The notes: a model not told the origin generated them from the sequence alone. A DNA stretch of 50,386 nt from Rhizobium sp. Q54 (GCA_945903635.1 CAMDOT010000016.1:1-50386), one strand, 5' to 3'; counted from the stretch's first letter, positions 23,102-32,023 are shown. Numbers and translations: made by a program.

Positions 23102-25438
23102 ATGAACGCGCCTTTCGCTGCGGATAATCTTGATTTGATGAAATTCGGCGTCGGCCAGCCCGTCCCCCGCCAGGAAGACCCGACGCTGCTGAAGGGCGAG
23201 GGCCGCTACAGCGACGACGTCAATCTCGAGAACCAGGCCTGGTGCGTGATGGTGCGCAGCCAGGTGGCGCACGGGATCATCAAGGGCATCGACACCGAGG
23301 AAGCGCGCCAGATGCCGGGTGTGCTCGGCGTCTGGACCGGCGCCGACCTCAATGCCGCCGGCTACGGCGCGCTGAAGACGGTGATGATGGTGCCCAATCG
23401 CGACGGCTCGCCGATGAAGACGCCGACGCGCTATTCTCTTGCCACCGACAAGGTGCGCTTTGCTGGTGATCCGGTGGCCTTTGTCGTCGCCGAGACGCAG
23501 GCGCAGGCCAGGGACGCGGCCGAGGCGGTGTTTGTCGATATCGACTCCCTGCCCGCCGTCACCGACGCGCGCGAGGCCGCCCAGCCCGGTGCACCCGTGG
23601 TGTTCGACGACGTGCCCGGCAATGTCTGCGCCGATTTTCACTCCGGCGACACGCCCAAGGTCGAGGAAGCCTTCGCCAAGGCGGCACACGTCACGCGCCT
23701 GCGGCTGATCAGCAACCGCATCGTCGTCTGCGCCATGGAGCCGCGTTCGGCGGTCGCCTTCTACGACAAGGCGAGCGACCGCTACACCTTCCAGGCCGGC
23801 AATCAGGGCGTATTCGGCCTAAAGCACCAGATGGCGGCACTGCTCGGTATCAAGCCGGCCCAGATGCGCATCCTCACCGGCAATGTCGGTGGCTCGTTCG
23901 GCATGAAGGGTTCGCCCTATCCCGAATATGCCGGCCTGTTCCATGCCTCGAAGATCCTCGGCCGGCCGGTGAAGTGGACCGACGACCGCAGCGGCAGCTT
24001 CCTGTCCGACCAACACGGCCGAGACCACGACTTCGATGCCGAACTGGCATTGGACAAGGACGGCACCTTCCTCGCCGTGCGCCTTGTCGGCTACGCCAAT
24101 CTCGGCGGCTATCTTTCGAACGTCGGCGCGGCGATGGGCGCGCTCGGCGTCACCCGCAATCTCGCCGCGATCTATCGCACGCCGCTGATCTCGGTCTCGA
24201 CCAAGGTCTGCTTCACCCACACCTCGCCGATCGGCGCCTATCGCGGCGCGGGGCGGCCCGAGGCCAACTACTTCATGGAACGGCTGATCGACACCGCGGC
24301 GCGCGAGATGGGCATCGACCAGGTCGAGATGCGCAAGCGCAACCACATCAGGCCGGAGGAGATGCCCTACAAGACCGCGTCGGGCACAGTCTATGACTCG
24401 GGTGAGTTCACCGCCCTGCTCGACAAGGCGCTGAAGCTCGCCGACGTCGACGGCTTCGCCGGCCGCAAGGCCGAGAGCAAGGCGCGCGGCAAGCTGCGCG
24501 GCATGGGTATCGGCGACTACCTCGAAGTGACGGCGCCGCCGACCAACGAGATGGGCGGTATCCGCTTCGAGCCCAACGGCGACGTCACCATCATCACCGG
24601 CACGCTGGATTACGGCCAGGGCCACTGGTCGGCCTTCGCCCAGGTGCTCACGACCAAGCTCGGCATCCCGTTCAAGAAGATCAAGCTGATCCAGGGCGAC
24701 AGCGACCTCCTGATCGCGGGCGGCGGCACCGGCGGTTCCAAGTCGATCATGGCGTCAGGTGCTGCGATCGTCGAAGCCTCCGACAAGGTGATCGACAAGG
24801 GCAAGCAGATCGCGGGCGTGGCGCTCGAAGCCTCGGCCGCCGACATCGAATTCCAGGCCGGCCGCTTCACCATCGTCGGCACCGACCGCGGCATCGGCAT
24901 CATGGAGCTGGCCGAGCGGCTGCAGGGCGGCATGAAACTGCCCGAGGGCGTGCCCGCCACGCTCGACGTCAGCCACGTTCACGAGGCAGCGCCCTCGGCC
25001 TTCCCCAACGGCGCGCATGTCGCGGAAGTCGAGATCGATCCCGACACCGGCGTCGTCGATGTCGTGAAGTACACGATGGTCGGCGACTTCGGCACGGTCA
25101 TCAATCCGCTATTGGTCGAGGGCCAGAGCCACGGCGGCGTGGTGCAGGGCATCGGCCAGGCGATGTTCGAGCACGTCGTCTACAGCGAGGAAGGCCAGCC
25201 GCTGACCGGCAGCTTCACCGACTACGCCCTGCCGCGCGCCGACACGGTGCCATTCTTCGCGATGGGCTACCATTCGGTGCCGGCCAAGACCAACGTGCTA
25301 GGCGCCAAGGGCTGCGGCGAGGCGGGCTGCGCGGGCTCACTGCCGTCGGTGATGAACGCCATCGTCGACGCGCTGGGCGGCAAGCACATCAACATGCCGG
25401 CAACGCCCGAGCGCGTGTGGGAGGCGCTGAACTCCTGA
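23102..25438 (+). CDS. Xanthine dehydrogenase-family molybdopterin-binding subunit
   Basis: The 778-residue large subunit belongs to the molybdenum hydroxylase family. The N-terminal domain has QPVPRQEDPTLLKGEGRYSD, the Moco-binding domain has GNVGGSFGMKG, and AYRGAGRPEAN near residue 379 is the loop over the active site. The catalytic Glu lies in KGCGEAGCAGS near residue 740. AYRGAGR rather than AYRCSFR means it is not a form I CO dehydrogenase. Such enzymes hydroxylate purines, aldehydes or N-heterocycles. The [2Fe-2S] and FAD subunits are not adjacent, which is unusual for a functional trimer. It is convergent with the SH3-like gene. Confidence 0.92.
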   Translation: MNAPFAADNLDLMKFGVGQPVPRQEDPTLLKGEGRYSDDVNLENQAWCVMVRSQVAHGIIKGIDTEEARQMPGVLGVWTGADLNAAGYGALKTVMMVPNRDGSPMKTPTRYSLATDKVRFAGDPVAFVVAETQAQARDAAEAVFVDIDSLPAVTDAREAAQPGAPVVFDDVPGNVCADFHSGDTPKVEEAFAKAAHVTRLRLISNRIVVCAMEPRSAVAFYDKASDRYTFQAGNQGVFGLKHQMAALLGIKPAQMRILTGNVGGSFGMKGSPYPEYAGLFHASKILGRPVKWTDDRSGSFLSDQHGRDHDFDAELALDKDGTFLAVRLVGYANLGGYLSNVGAAMGALGVTRNLAAIYRTPLISVSTKVCFTHTSPIGAYRGAGRPEANYFMERLIDTAAREMGIDQVEMRKRNHIRPEEMPYKTASGTVYDSGEFTALLDKALKLADVDGFAGRKAESKARGKLRGMGIGDYLEVTAPPTNEMGGIRFEPNGDVTIITGTLDYGQGHWSAFAQVLTTKLGIPFKKIKLIQGDSDLLIAGGGTGGSKSIMASGAAIVEASDKVIDKGKQIAGVALEASAADIEFQAGRFTIVGTDRGIGIMELAERLQGGMKLPEGVPATLDVSHVHEAAPSAFPNGAHVAEVEIDPDTGVVDVVKYTMVGDFGTVINPLLVEGQSHGGVVQGIGQAMFEHVVYSEEGQPLTGSFTDYALPRADTVPFFAMGYHSVPAKTNVLGAKGCGEAGCAGSLPSVMNAIVDALGGKHINMPATPERVWEALNS

Positions 25439-25449
25439 CCGGAATCCGG

Positions 25450-26043
25450 TCAGTCGCTCGCACCATCGCAGGTCGAGAGCTGATTGGAGCACGGCGACAG
25501 CGACCAGCCGCGCAGGGGCTTGCCGCCCCAGGTGCCGGTCACCTCGAGATACTTGCCGTCGCAGGCATGCACGGTCGACACGAGGAAACTGTCAGGCCCC
25601 CTATTGGGGCCTGACAGGTCGGCCACGGCCGGGGCATCGCGGCGTGGTGCCGACCGCAAGGTGCGGTTGCCCAGCACGACGCCGACGAGCCTTCCCGACA
25701 TCCAGCCACGCCCGTCGGCGGCGTTGGCGGCATCGAGCTTCAGGCCCGATTTCGGATCCGGCTTCTGAATGAGCAACCAGCCATCCTTCGAGCCGACGAC
25801 TTCGAATTCGACACCTTCATAAGTGTTCGGCCCAAGCAAGGTACGCGGCGCCAGCCGGCCGATGACCGGTGCGTCGGCGCGAGGCGCGCTTCTGACGTTC
25901 GTTCCCGCCGGATCGATGTCGGTCGAGTAGCCGCGTGTCCGACATTGCGACGCGCCCACCGTATCGAGGGGTGCCGCATTCGCCGTAACCTGGGCCAGGG
26001 TCAGAAGACCACCCAGCGTCACGGCGAAGAGGCAGTGCGTCAC
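25450..26043 (-). CDS. Exported SH3-like domain protein
   Basis: The 197-residue protein starts with GTG and has an N-terminal signal (HCLFAVTLGGLLTLAQ, cleavage near ANA). The mature part has two similar bacterial SH3 repeats: GTNVRSAPRADAPVIGRLAP with GWLLIQKP, and GNRTLRSAPRRDAPAVADLS with a closing Cys-containing part. The core 'NxRSAP..DAPV' pattern is typical. Four Cys (SQCRTRG, HACDGKY, SPCSNQ, STCDGA) may form disulfides. It probably binds cell wall or partner proteins in the periplasm. It follows the DUF35 gene by five bases. Confidence 0.75.
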   Translation of the reverse strand: MTHCLFAVTLGGLLTLAQVTANAAPLDTVGASQCRTRGYSTDIDPAGTNVRSAPRADAPVIGRLAPRTLLGPNTYEGVEFEVVGSKDGWLLIQKPDPKSGLKLDAANAADGRGWMSGRLVGVVLGNRTLRSAPRRDAPAVADLSGPNRGPDSFLVSTVHACDGKYLEVTGTWGGKPLRGWSLSPCSNQLSTCDGASD

Positions 26044-26048
26044 GCCGG

Positions 26049-26441
26049 TCAGGCCGGCGTGAACATCGGCAGCGGCGGGCCGCCGTCGGTCGCCTTGAAG
26101 ACCAGCTTCACCGCCTGCTCGCACTTCAGCTTGTCGAAGTCGCAGTCGACGATGTTGGTCACCATGCGTGGGCCCTCGGCCAGGGTCACGTAGGCCATGG
26201 CATAGGGCACCGGGGCGCGACGCATGACGCTGTAGGAATAGAGCGTGCCCTTGCCCGAGGCCTCGATCCATTCGGTCTTGTCGCTGAAGCAGAAGGGACA
26301 GATCGTGCGCGGATAGTGATGCGCCTGGCCGCAGCTCGTGCATTTGCGCACCAGCAGCTTGCCCGTGGCGGCGGCATCCCAATAGGCCTGCGTCTCCTGG
26401 CTGACCGCCGGGGCCGGCAGCTTTCTCTCTTGCGCGGCCAT
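26049..26441 (-). CDS. Zn-ribbon/OB-fold (DUF35) acyl-CoA-associated protein
   Basis: The 130-residue protein has a rubredoxin-like zinc knuckle (KCTSCGQAHHYPRTICPFC, four Cys) followed by an OB-fold (LYSYSVMRRAPVPYAMAYV). This is the DUF35/OB-fold arrangement that accompanies thiolase-like and HMG-CoA synthase-like enzymes and helps acyl-CoA binding. It follows the thiolase-like gene by three bases on the same strand, so the two very likely make one enzyme complex. Confidence 0.9.
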   Translation of the reverse strand: MAAQERKLPAPAVSQETQAYWDAAATGKLLVRKCTSCGQAHHYPRTICPFCFSDKTEWIEASGKGTLYSYSVMRRAPVPYAMAYVTLAEGPRMVTNIVDCDFDKLKCEQAVKLVFKATDGGPPLPMFTPA

Positions 26442-26444
26442 GGT

Positions 26445-27617
26445 CTACTCCCTTTCCAGAATGACGGTGGCGCTGCCGTGGCGCAGGCCGAGCGAGCCGC
26501 CCGTGCCGTGCGCGACGGCGAGATTGCAGTTCTTCACCTGCACGGCGGGATGGGCCTCGCCGCGCAATTGCCGGACGGCTTCCAGCACCTTGGTGAGGCC
26601 GCCGCGATTGCCGGGATGGTTGCTGCAGAGCCCGCCACCATCGGTGTTGAACGGCAGCTTGCCGGTGCCCGCGATCAGGTTGCCGTCGGCCACGAAAGCG
26701 CCGCCCTTGCCCTTCTCGCAGAAACCGAGATCTTCCAGCTGCATCAGCACCGTGATGGTGAAGCTGTCGTAGATCGAGGCGTACTTGATGTCGGCAGGCT
26801 TGACGCCCGCTTCGGCGAAGGCCGCGGCGCCCGAGAAGCGTGCGCCCGAGTAGGTGAGATCGACCTTGCCGCCCATCTGGGTTTTTACGAACTCGCCGGC
26901 ACCGATCAGCTTGACCTTGGGCCGCTTGAGCTTGGCCGCGATCTCTGGCGCCACGACCACGATCGCGCCGCCGCCATCGGTGATGACGCAGCAGTCGAGC
27001 CGGTGCAGCGGATCGGAGATCATCGGCGAGTTCACCACCTCCTCGACCGTCACCACGTCGCGCAGCAGCGCGTGCGGATTGTGCTGGGCGTGATGCGAGG
27101 CCGCGACCTTGATCCAGGCAAGCTGTTCGGACGTGGTGCCGAACTCGTGCATGTGACGCATGGCGCACATGGCGTACATGTTCACGACCGTCGGCCCGTA
27201 GGGGAACTCGAACGGCTCGTCCGGAGTCGGCGTGCCACCGCGCGAGCGCGGCACAGTGCCGGTCGCCATGCCCTCGGCGCGCGGCCGGCCGGCCAGCGTG
27301 ATCAGCGCCACCTTGCACTTGCCGGCGGCGATCGCCTCGGCTGCATGGCCGACGTGGAGCACGTAGGAGGAGCCACCGGTGTCGGTCGAATCGACGTGGC
27401 GCGGCTTCAGCCCCATGTACTCGACCATCGACATCGGCCCCAGGCCGGGCGCATCGCCGGCGCAGAAATAGCCGTCGACGTCGTCCTTGGTGAGGCCGGC
27501 GTCCTCGAGTGCGCCCTTGGCGCACTGGGCGTGGATTTGCGCCAGCGAGATGTCCTTCGCGAGCCGCGTCGGATGCTCGTAGATGCCGGCAATATAGGCT
27601 TTGCCCTTGATACTCAT
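26445..27617 (-). CDS. Thiolase-like / SCP2-type acyl-CoA enzyme
   Basis: The 390-residue protein has the thiolase fold of the SCP2/lipid-transfer branch. The N-terminal half (MSIKGKAYIAGIYEHPTRLA) and the glycine-rich C-terminal AHGTGGSLGLRHGSATVILE are standard. The position expected for the acyl-accepting Cys reads DSTDTGGSSY (76-85) with no Cys in residues 76-90, so a normal Claisen thiolase reaction is doubtful. Partnered with DUF35, it resembles the Ltp2-ChsH2 class of thiolase-fold retro-aldolases, which lack the nucleophilic Cys. That assignment is inference. It begins with ATG at 27617. Confidence 0.85.
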   Translation of the reverse strand: MSIKGKAYIAGIYEHPTRLAKDISLAQIHAQCAKGALEDAGLTKDDVDGYFCAGDAPGLGPMSMVEYMGLKPRHVDSTDTGGSSYVLHVGHAAEAIAAGKCKVALITLAGRPRAEGMATGTVPRSRGGTPTPDEPFEFPYGPTVVNMYAMCAMRHMHEFGTTSEQLAWIKVAASHHAQHNPHALLRDVVTVEEVVNSPMISDPLHRLDCCVITDGGGAIVVVAPEIAAKLKRPKVKLIGAGEFVKTQMGGKVDLTYSGARFSGAAAFAEAGVKPADIKYASIYDSFTITVLMQLEDLGFCEKGKGGAFVADGNLIAGTGKLPFNTDGGGLCSNHPGNRGGLTKVLEAVRQLRGEAHPAVQVKNCNLAVAHGTGGSLGLRHGSATVILERE

Positions 27618-27747
27618 CGGCAGGCCGTCCCCCTGGTCATTGTGCGGTGCACATGTTGGGGGATCGGGGGCCCGCAGGAAAGTGCGCTCTTTCGCTGCGA
27701 AAAACGATGTCAGGCCAGGCGAAATAAACCTGAGGCCGCGAAGACCT

Positions 27748-28329
27748 TTAGTCGTCTCGCGCGAGGACGGCTTCCCAGACCGCTTTCGGGCGGTCGTATC
27801 TGTCGATCATCCTTTCCTCGATGCCGAGCGTGGACCAGCCGGACGCAAACAGCCGATCCACGGCCGCGCGATCGAAGAACCGCTTGGGCTCGCCATCGAC
27901 GAGATAATAGTTCTCCGCGATCGGCGGATGACCGCTCGCCCCGAAATGATGGTCTTTTGTCGAATTGAGCCGGCACAGCAGGATGCCGTCCGGACGCAGC
28001 ACCTGTCGTATGCGCTCGACCAGTCCGGTCGTCTCCGGCCAGGAGAAATAATGTAGCGAGAGACTCGCCAGCACCACGCCGGCGCTGGTCACCGGCCACG
28101 GCGACTGGATGTCCTGGCAATGGAATTCGGCCGACGGCGCACGCATCCTCGCGTTGCCGATCGCCTTGGCCGACAGATCGATGCCGACGACCTTGTGTCC
28201 GGCCGCGACCAGCACCTCGCTGTCGCGCCCGCCGCCGCAGCCCAGTTCGAGAATGGGAAGGCCCGCGGCGCGCTCGCCGATCAACGGCAGCCAGCTCGCC
28301 AGCCAGTCGTCCTTAGTCACCCGCAACAT
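27748..28329 (-). CDS. Class I SAM-dependent methyltransferase
   Basis: The 193-residue methyltransferase has motif I ILELGCGGGRDS, acidic motif II GIDLSAKAI, and QDIQSPWP followed by VLASLSLHYFSW as motifs III and IV. It resembles small TehB/YbiN-type methyltransferases acting on small molecules. Its start overlaps the end of the flavin-dependent oxidoreductase gene by 17 bases, so it is co-translated. A gap of 130 bases separates its stop from the thiolase-like gene start, which likely holds that gene's own promoter. Confidence 0.85.
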   Translation of the reverse strand: MLRVTKDDWLASWLPLIGERAAGLPILELGCGGGRDSEVLVAAGHKVVGIDLSAKAIGNARMRAPSAEFHCQDIQSPWPVTSAGVVLASLSLHYFSWPETTGLVERIRQVLRPDGILLCRLNSTKDHHFGASGHPPIAENYYLVDGEPKRFFDRAAVDRLFASGWSTLGIEERMIDRYDRPKAVWEAVLARDD

Positions 28330-29527
28330 CGCGCGCGCCCGGCGTGCGACTGCGGAATTCCTCGGGTGCCTCGCGGCCGGCGTCGGTGAAGGCCTTCTTC
28401 ACCGCCGCGACGTTGGGACCGAAGATGCCCTTGCGGTTGTCCTTGGCCCACTGGTTCGAGTTGACGATGGTGTCGAGCGACCCCTGGAAGCGCGGCATGA
28501 CATAGCGCGCGAACAGCTCGTAGGAGCGCAGGATCTGCTCGCGCGTCGCCCATTCGTTGGCGCGGAACAGCACACCGCCGAAGCCGCCGTTGGAGAAGCC
28601 GAGCAGCCGCTCGATGCCCTTGGCAACGGTGTCGGGCGAACCGACGAGTGTGGTGCCCATCTTCACGCCGTCGCGCAGCGGATCGTCGGCGCGGCCCGGC
28701 GGGCGGCCGAGCGTGTCCTCGAAATAAGTGATGGTCTCGTTGCGCTCGCCCTTGTGGACCTGGCGCAGCGCCTCCTCGTCGTCATCGGCGACGTGGCAGT
28801 TCACAACCACGCGCCACTTAGAGCGGTCGGCCGTGTGGCCGTGCTTGGCCGCGGTCTCCTCGTAGATGCCCCATTGCTTGCCCAGCATCTCCGGCCCGCC
28901 CGGAATGCCGGCGCCGATCGACAGCACGCCGAGGCCATGCTTGCCGGCGGCAATCATGCCGGAGGGAGTGATGGTGCTGGCGCAGGCGATGGGGAAATGC
29001 GGGTAGCTGTAGGGCGCCAGATGAAGCCGCGCTTCCTTCAGTTCGAACCAGTCGGTCTTCATGGTGACCGGCTCCTCGCACTTCAGCAGCGCCATGATGG
29101 CGGCCAAGGCTTCTTCCATGCGTGGCCGCTGCGTCGAAGGCTCGATGCCCATCATGTAGGCATCCGACGGCAGCGCGCCCGGGCCGCAACCCAGCATCGT
29201 CCGGCCGCGCGACATATGGTCGAGCTGCACGAAGCGGTTCGCGACCATCAGCGGGTGGTGATACGGCAGGCTGGTCACGCCGGAGCCGAGGCGGATGTAG
29301 CGCGTGCGCTCGATGGCGGCGCCGATGAAGATTTCCGGCGAAGCGATGGTCTCCCAGCCGGCGGAATGATGCTCGCCGATCCAGGCCTCGTCATAGCCCA
29401 GCTCATCGATCCACTCGATCAGCTCCATGTCGCGCGCCATGCCGAGCGTCGGATTCTCGCCGACGCGATGGAACGGCGCCAGGAAGATGCCGAAGGTGAG
29501 CCCCTTGTGATTGCCGGTCTGTGCCAT
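28313..29527 (-). CDS. LLM class flavin-dependent oxidoreductase
   Basis: The 404-residue protein resembles bacterial luciferase-family, FMN-dependent monooxygenases. TFGIFLAPFH, GYDEAWIGEHHSAGW, PYHHPLMVANR and LGCGPGALPSDA are family signatures; the His pairs are the substrate and flavin positions. It oxidises small organic compounds with oxygen and reduced flavin supplied by a reductase. It overlaps the methyltransferase gene. Its ATG is 61 bases from the divergent CoA transferase start, which suggests a shared regulatory region. Confidence 0.9.
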   Translation of the reverse strand: MAQTGNHKGLTFGIFLAPFHRVGENPTLGMARDMELIEWIDELGYDEAWIGEHHSAGWETIASPEIFIGAAIERTRYIRLGSGVTSLPYHHPLMVANRFVQLDHMSRGRTMLGCGPGALPSDAYMMGIEPSTQRPRMEEALAAIMALLKCEEPVTMKTDWFELKEARLHLAPYSYPHFPIACASTITPSGMIAAGKHGLGVLSIGAGIPGGPEMLGKQWGIYEETAAKHGHTADRSKWRVVVNCHVADDDEEALRQVHKGERNETITYFEDTLGRPPGRADDPLRDGVKMGTTLVGSPDTVAKGIERLLGFSNGGFGGVLFRANEWATREQILRSYELFARYVMPRFQGSLDTIVNSNQWAKDNRKGIFGPNVAAVKKAFTDAGREAPEEFRSRTPGARDVAGD

Positions 29528-29588
29528 GAAATCCCCGCGAAATTCGTCCGTAGACCGGCACAGTAGCACACGCCACGATACGCAGAAG

Positions 29589-31934
29589 ATGAGCAACGAT
29601 ACCGCCCTGCCGCTGGCACGCTTCACGATCCTCGAGGTGAACGACACTGATGTGCCGCTCTGCCTGCGTTTGGCGACGTCGCTCGCCGCCAAGATCGCGG
29701 CCGACCTCGGCGCATCGGTGCTCAAGATCGAGCCACCGGGCGGCGACCCGGTGCGGCGCGCACCGCCATTCCTGCCGCAAGGCGAAAGCGCACTCTTTCA
29801 GTTCCTCAACACGTCGAAGCGCTCGCTGGTGCTCGACCTGGCAAGCGACGCAGGCCGCGCCGCATTGAAAGGCCTGCTCGACAAGGCCGATGCCGTGCTG
29901 TTCGAGGAGCCGGCCGGCTCGGCGCCACTGCTGCGTGCCTCGCGCGCGACGCCGATCGAGATTGCAGCGTTTCCGGTCGAGATGAACGCCGCCACCCGGC
30001 CGGTCAGCGAATTCGCGATCCTGGCGCTGGGCGGGCTGCTGCACATGGTGGGCGAACCCGAGCGCAAGCCGCTGCGGCTGGGCGGCCATCAGGCTTCCTA
30101 TGCCGCCGGCCTCACAGCCTTTACCGGCCTTGCCGCAGCCCTTGCCTCCCGCGATTCAGGCCAACCCGCTTCGCCTGTCCGCGTGTCACTGGCCGAAGTG
30201 ATGCAATGGGTGAACTGGAAGGCTGTATCCGGCGCCGACGCCAGCGGGGTTTCGCCCGGCCGCGAGGGCAGGAACTCGGAGTTCCAGATCGTGCCGTGTC
30301 GCGACGGTCATGTGGCCGTCGTCTACACCGTCACGCAATGGCCAGCGACGCGCGCCCTGATCGGCGATCCGCGCCTCGCCGACGCGAAGTTCAACACCCG
30401 GGCCGGCCGCCGCCAGAACATCGCCGAGCTGTACGAGATCATCACGCCGTGGTTCGCGGACAAGACACGGGCGGAGATCCAGCAGACCGCGCAGGCCAAG
30501 GGCGTGCCATTCGGTCCGATCTTTTCGCCAGCGGAACTGCTCCAGACCGAACAATACGTCGCGCGGAGCTTCCTGGCCGACATGGAGCATCCGACACAGG
30601 GCACTTTGCGCCTGCCGCAACTGCCCGTGCAGTGGAACGGCCGCTCCTTCGCGCCGCGGCCAGCTCCGGTTCTTCCTCCTCCCCATTCAAATGGGGAGGT
30701 GCCCTCGTCACACGAGGGCGGAGGGGTCATGAGCCATAGCTCGCGGCTTATGACCCCTCCGTCGCGGATGACCGCGACACCTCCCCATCTGAATGGGGAG
30801 GCGAAGAACCTGAGCCGTCCCCTCACCGGCATCCGCGTCCTCGACTTCGGCCTGCTGACGGCGGGCGCCAACACGTCGGCCATGCTGGCCGACCTCGGCG
30901 CCGACGTGATCAAGATCGAATCGGGCGCCTATCTCGATCCTTTCCGCGTCGTCGGCAAACCCGATGACGACGACGGCTGGTGGAACCGCTCGCCGCAGTT
31001 CCGCTTCACCAACCGCAACAAGCGCGGCCTGGCGCTCAACCTGAAGGCGCCCGAGGGCCAGCGCGTCATCCGCGAGCTGGCGGCCCATTGCGATGTCGTG
31101 GTCGAGAACTTCCGCCGCGGCGTGCTCGACCGCGCAGGCCTCGGCTACAGGGACCTGAGCGCCGCCAACCCGCGCCTCGTCTTCGCCGCCATCTCGAGCC
31201 AGGGCGACACCGGGCCGGAGCGCATGAACGTCTCATTCGGTTCGACGCTCGACGCCACCTCCGGTATCGCCTCGCTCACCGGCTACGAGGGCGAGGAGCC
31301 GCGCATCTCCGGCATGGACGTGAACTACCCCGACCAGATCGTGTCGCTGTTCGCCACCGGCATCGTGATCACGGCCGTCATGGAAGCGCGCCGCACCGGC
31401 CGGGGCGCGTTCCTCGATTTCTCGCAACGCGAGGTCGCGTCCTTCACCTTGGGCGAGGAGATCCTGGCGGCGTCGGCCGATCCCGCACGGCCCAACGGCC
31501 GGCGCGGCAACCGGGAAGAAGGCGTGGCCCAGCAGGATGCCTATCGCTGCAAGGATGGGCGCTGGATCGCCGTCACCCTCGACCGGCCTGATGCGACACT
31601 TGAAGCCGTCTGCGCCGGCCTCGACAGTGCCACCGCTGTCGCCGCCCTTCTGGCGCGCGGCATCGCGGCCGCCCCCTGCAACCACGGCAACGATCTTCTG
31701 CGCAACACGGCGCTGCAGGGCGTGACGCTCGTGCGCGACGAGCGCGGTGGCCTCGTGAAGGGCCTGCCCTATCGTCTCGGCGGCAAAGGCATCAGTATCG
31801 AACGTCCCGGGCCCGACCTCGGCCAGCACACGAGCGAGGTGCTGCGCGAATTGCTGGGCTACGACGAAGAACAGTTGAGGAAATTGGCGGAGGCAGGCGT
31901 CACCTCGACGACGCCGGCAATCGGAGACCTATAG
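29589..31934 (+). CDS. Fused double-domain CoA transferase (CaiB/FRC family) with repeat-derived linker
   Basis: The 781-residue protein has two family III CoA-transferase halves. Domain 1 (about 5-360) has AAKIAADLGASVLKIEPPGG and TSKRSLVLDLASD. Domain 2 (about 410-770) has LTGIRVLDFGLLTAGANTSA, DLGADVIKIESG and NRNKRGLALNLKAPEG. Domain 2 has Asp582 in NYPDQIVS where the catalytic Asp is expected; domain 1 has GGHQASYAAG there and may be inactive. Residues about 364-405 come from a composite palindromic repeat (30678-30801) read through without a stop. It could instead be two genes joined by the repeat, with an internal start such as ATG 30730. Confidence 0.85.
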   Translation: MSNDTALPLARFTILEVNDTDVPLCLRLATSLAAKIAADLGASVLKIEPPGGDPVRRAPPFLPQGESALFQFLNTSKRSLVLDLASDAGRAALKGLLDKADAVLFEEPAGSAPLLRASRATPIEIAAFPVEMNAATRPVSEFAILALGGLLHMVGEPERKPLRLGGHQASYAAGLTAFTGLAAALASRDSGQPASPVRVSLAEVMQWVNWKAVSGADASGVSPGREGRNSEFQIVPCRDGHVAVVYTVTQWPATRALIGDPRLADAKFNTRAGRRQNIAELYEIITPWFADKTRAEIQQTAQAKGVPFGPIFSPAELLQTEQYVARSFLADMEHPTQGTLRLPQLPVQWNGRSFAPRPAPVLPPPHSNGEVPSSHEGGGVMSHSSRLMTPPSRMTATPPHLNGEAKNLSRPLTGIRVLDFGLLTAGANTSAMLADLGADVIKIESGAYLDPFRVVGKPDDDDGWWNRSPQFRFTNRNKRGLALNLKAPEGQRVIRELAAHCDVVVENFRRGVLDRAGLGYRDLSAANPRLVFAAISSQGDTGPERMNVSFGSTLDATSGIASLTGYEGEEPRISGMDVNYPDQIVSLFATGIVITAVMEARRTGRGAFLDFSQREVASFTLGEEILAASADPARPNGRRGNREEGVAQQDAYRCKDGRWIAVTLDRPDATLEAVCAGLDSATAVAALLARGIAAAPCNHGNDLLRNTALQGVTLVRDERGGLVKGLPYRLGGKGISIERPGPDLGQHTSEVLRELLGYDEEQLRKLAEAGVTSTTPAIGDL
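30678..30801. repeat. Composite palindromic repeat, family B, within coding sequence
   Basis: The element contains five hairpins: CCTCCCCATT/AATGGGGAGG (30678-30699), GCCCTCGT/ACGAGGGC (30701-30719), GGAGGGGTCAT/ATGACCCCTCC (30720-30760), GTCGCGG/CCGCGAC (30761-30778) and a second CCTCCCCAT..ATGGGGAGG (30780-30801). The whole is nested and nearly symmetrical, with CCTCCCC units at both ends. It resembles intergenic mosaic repeats of rhizobial-type genomes, but here lies inside an open frame and encodes a Pro/Ser/Gly-rich linker of about 42 residues. Confidence 0.85.
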
Positions 31935-31939
31935 TTCAC

Positions 31940-32023
31940 ATAATTGTCACCCTGGGCGAAGCGAAGGGTCTTTGGGTGACGTCTGCAAGAAGATCCTTCG
32001 CTTCGCTCAGGATGACAAATTAT
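31940..32023. repeat. Composite palindromic repeat, family A (copy 2)
   Basis: The left arm begins ATAATTGTCACCCTGGGCGA and its near-mirror right arm ends CTCAGGATGACAAATTAT. The inner arms GCGAAGCGAAGG and CCTTCGCTTCGC pair around an unpaired GTGACGTCTGC-type centre. It fills the gap between the CoA transferase stop and the nitronate monooxygenase start. Its right end supplies AGGA (32009-32012) nine bases ahead of ATG 32022, so the repeat seems to carry the ribosome-binding site. A relative is at 9104-9175. Confidence 0.85.

Noticed and set aside
30678-30801. Possible CRISPR-like array
   Set aside because: The units are palindromes of different sequence with no uniform spacers; they form one mosaic repeat, not a direct-repeat array.
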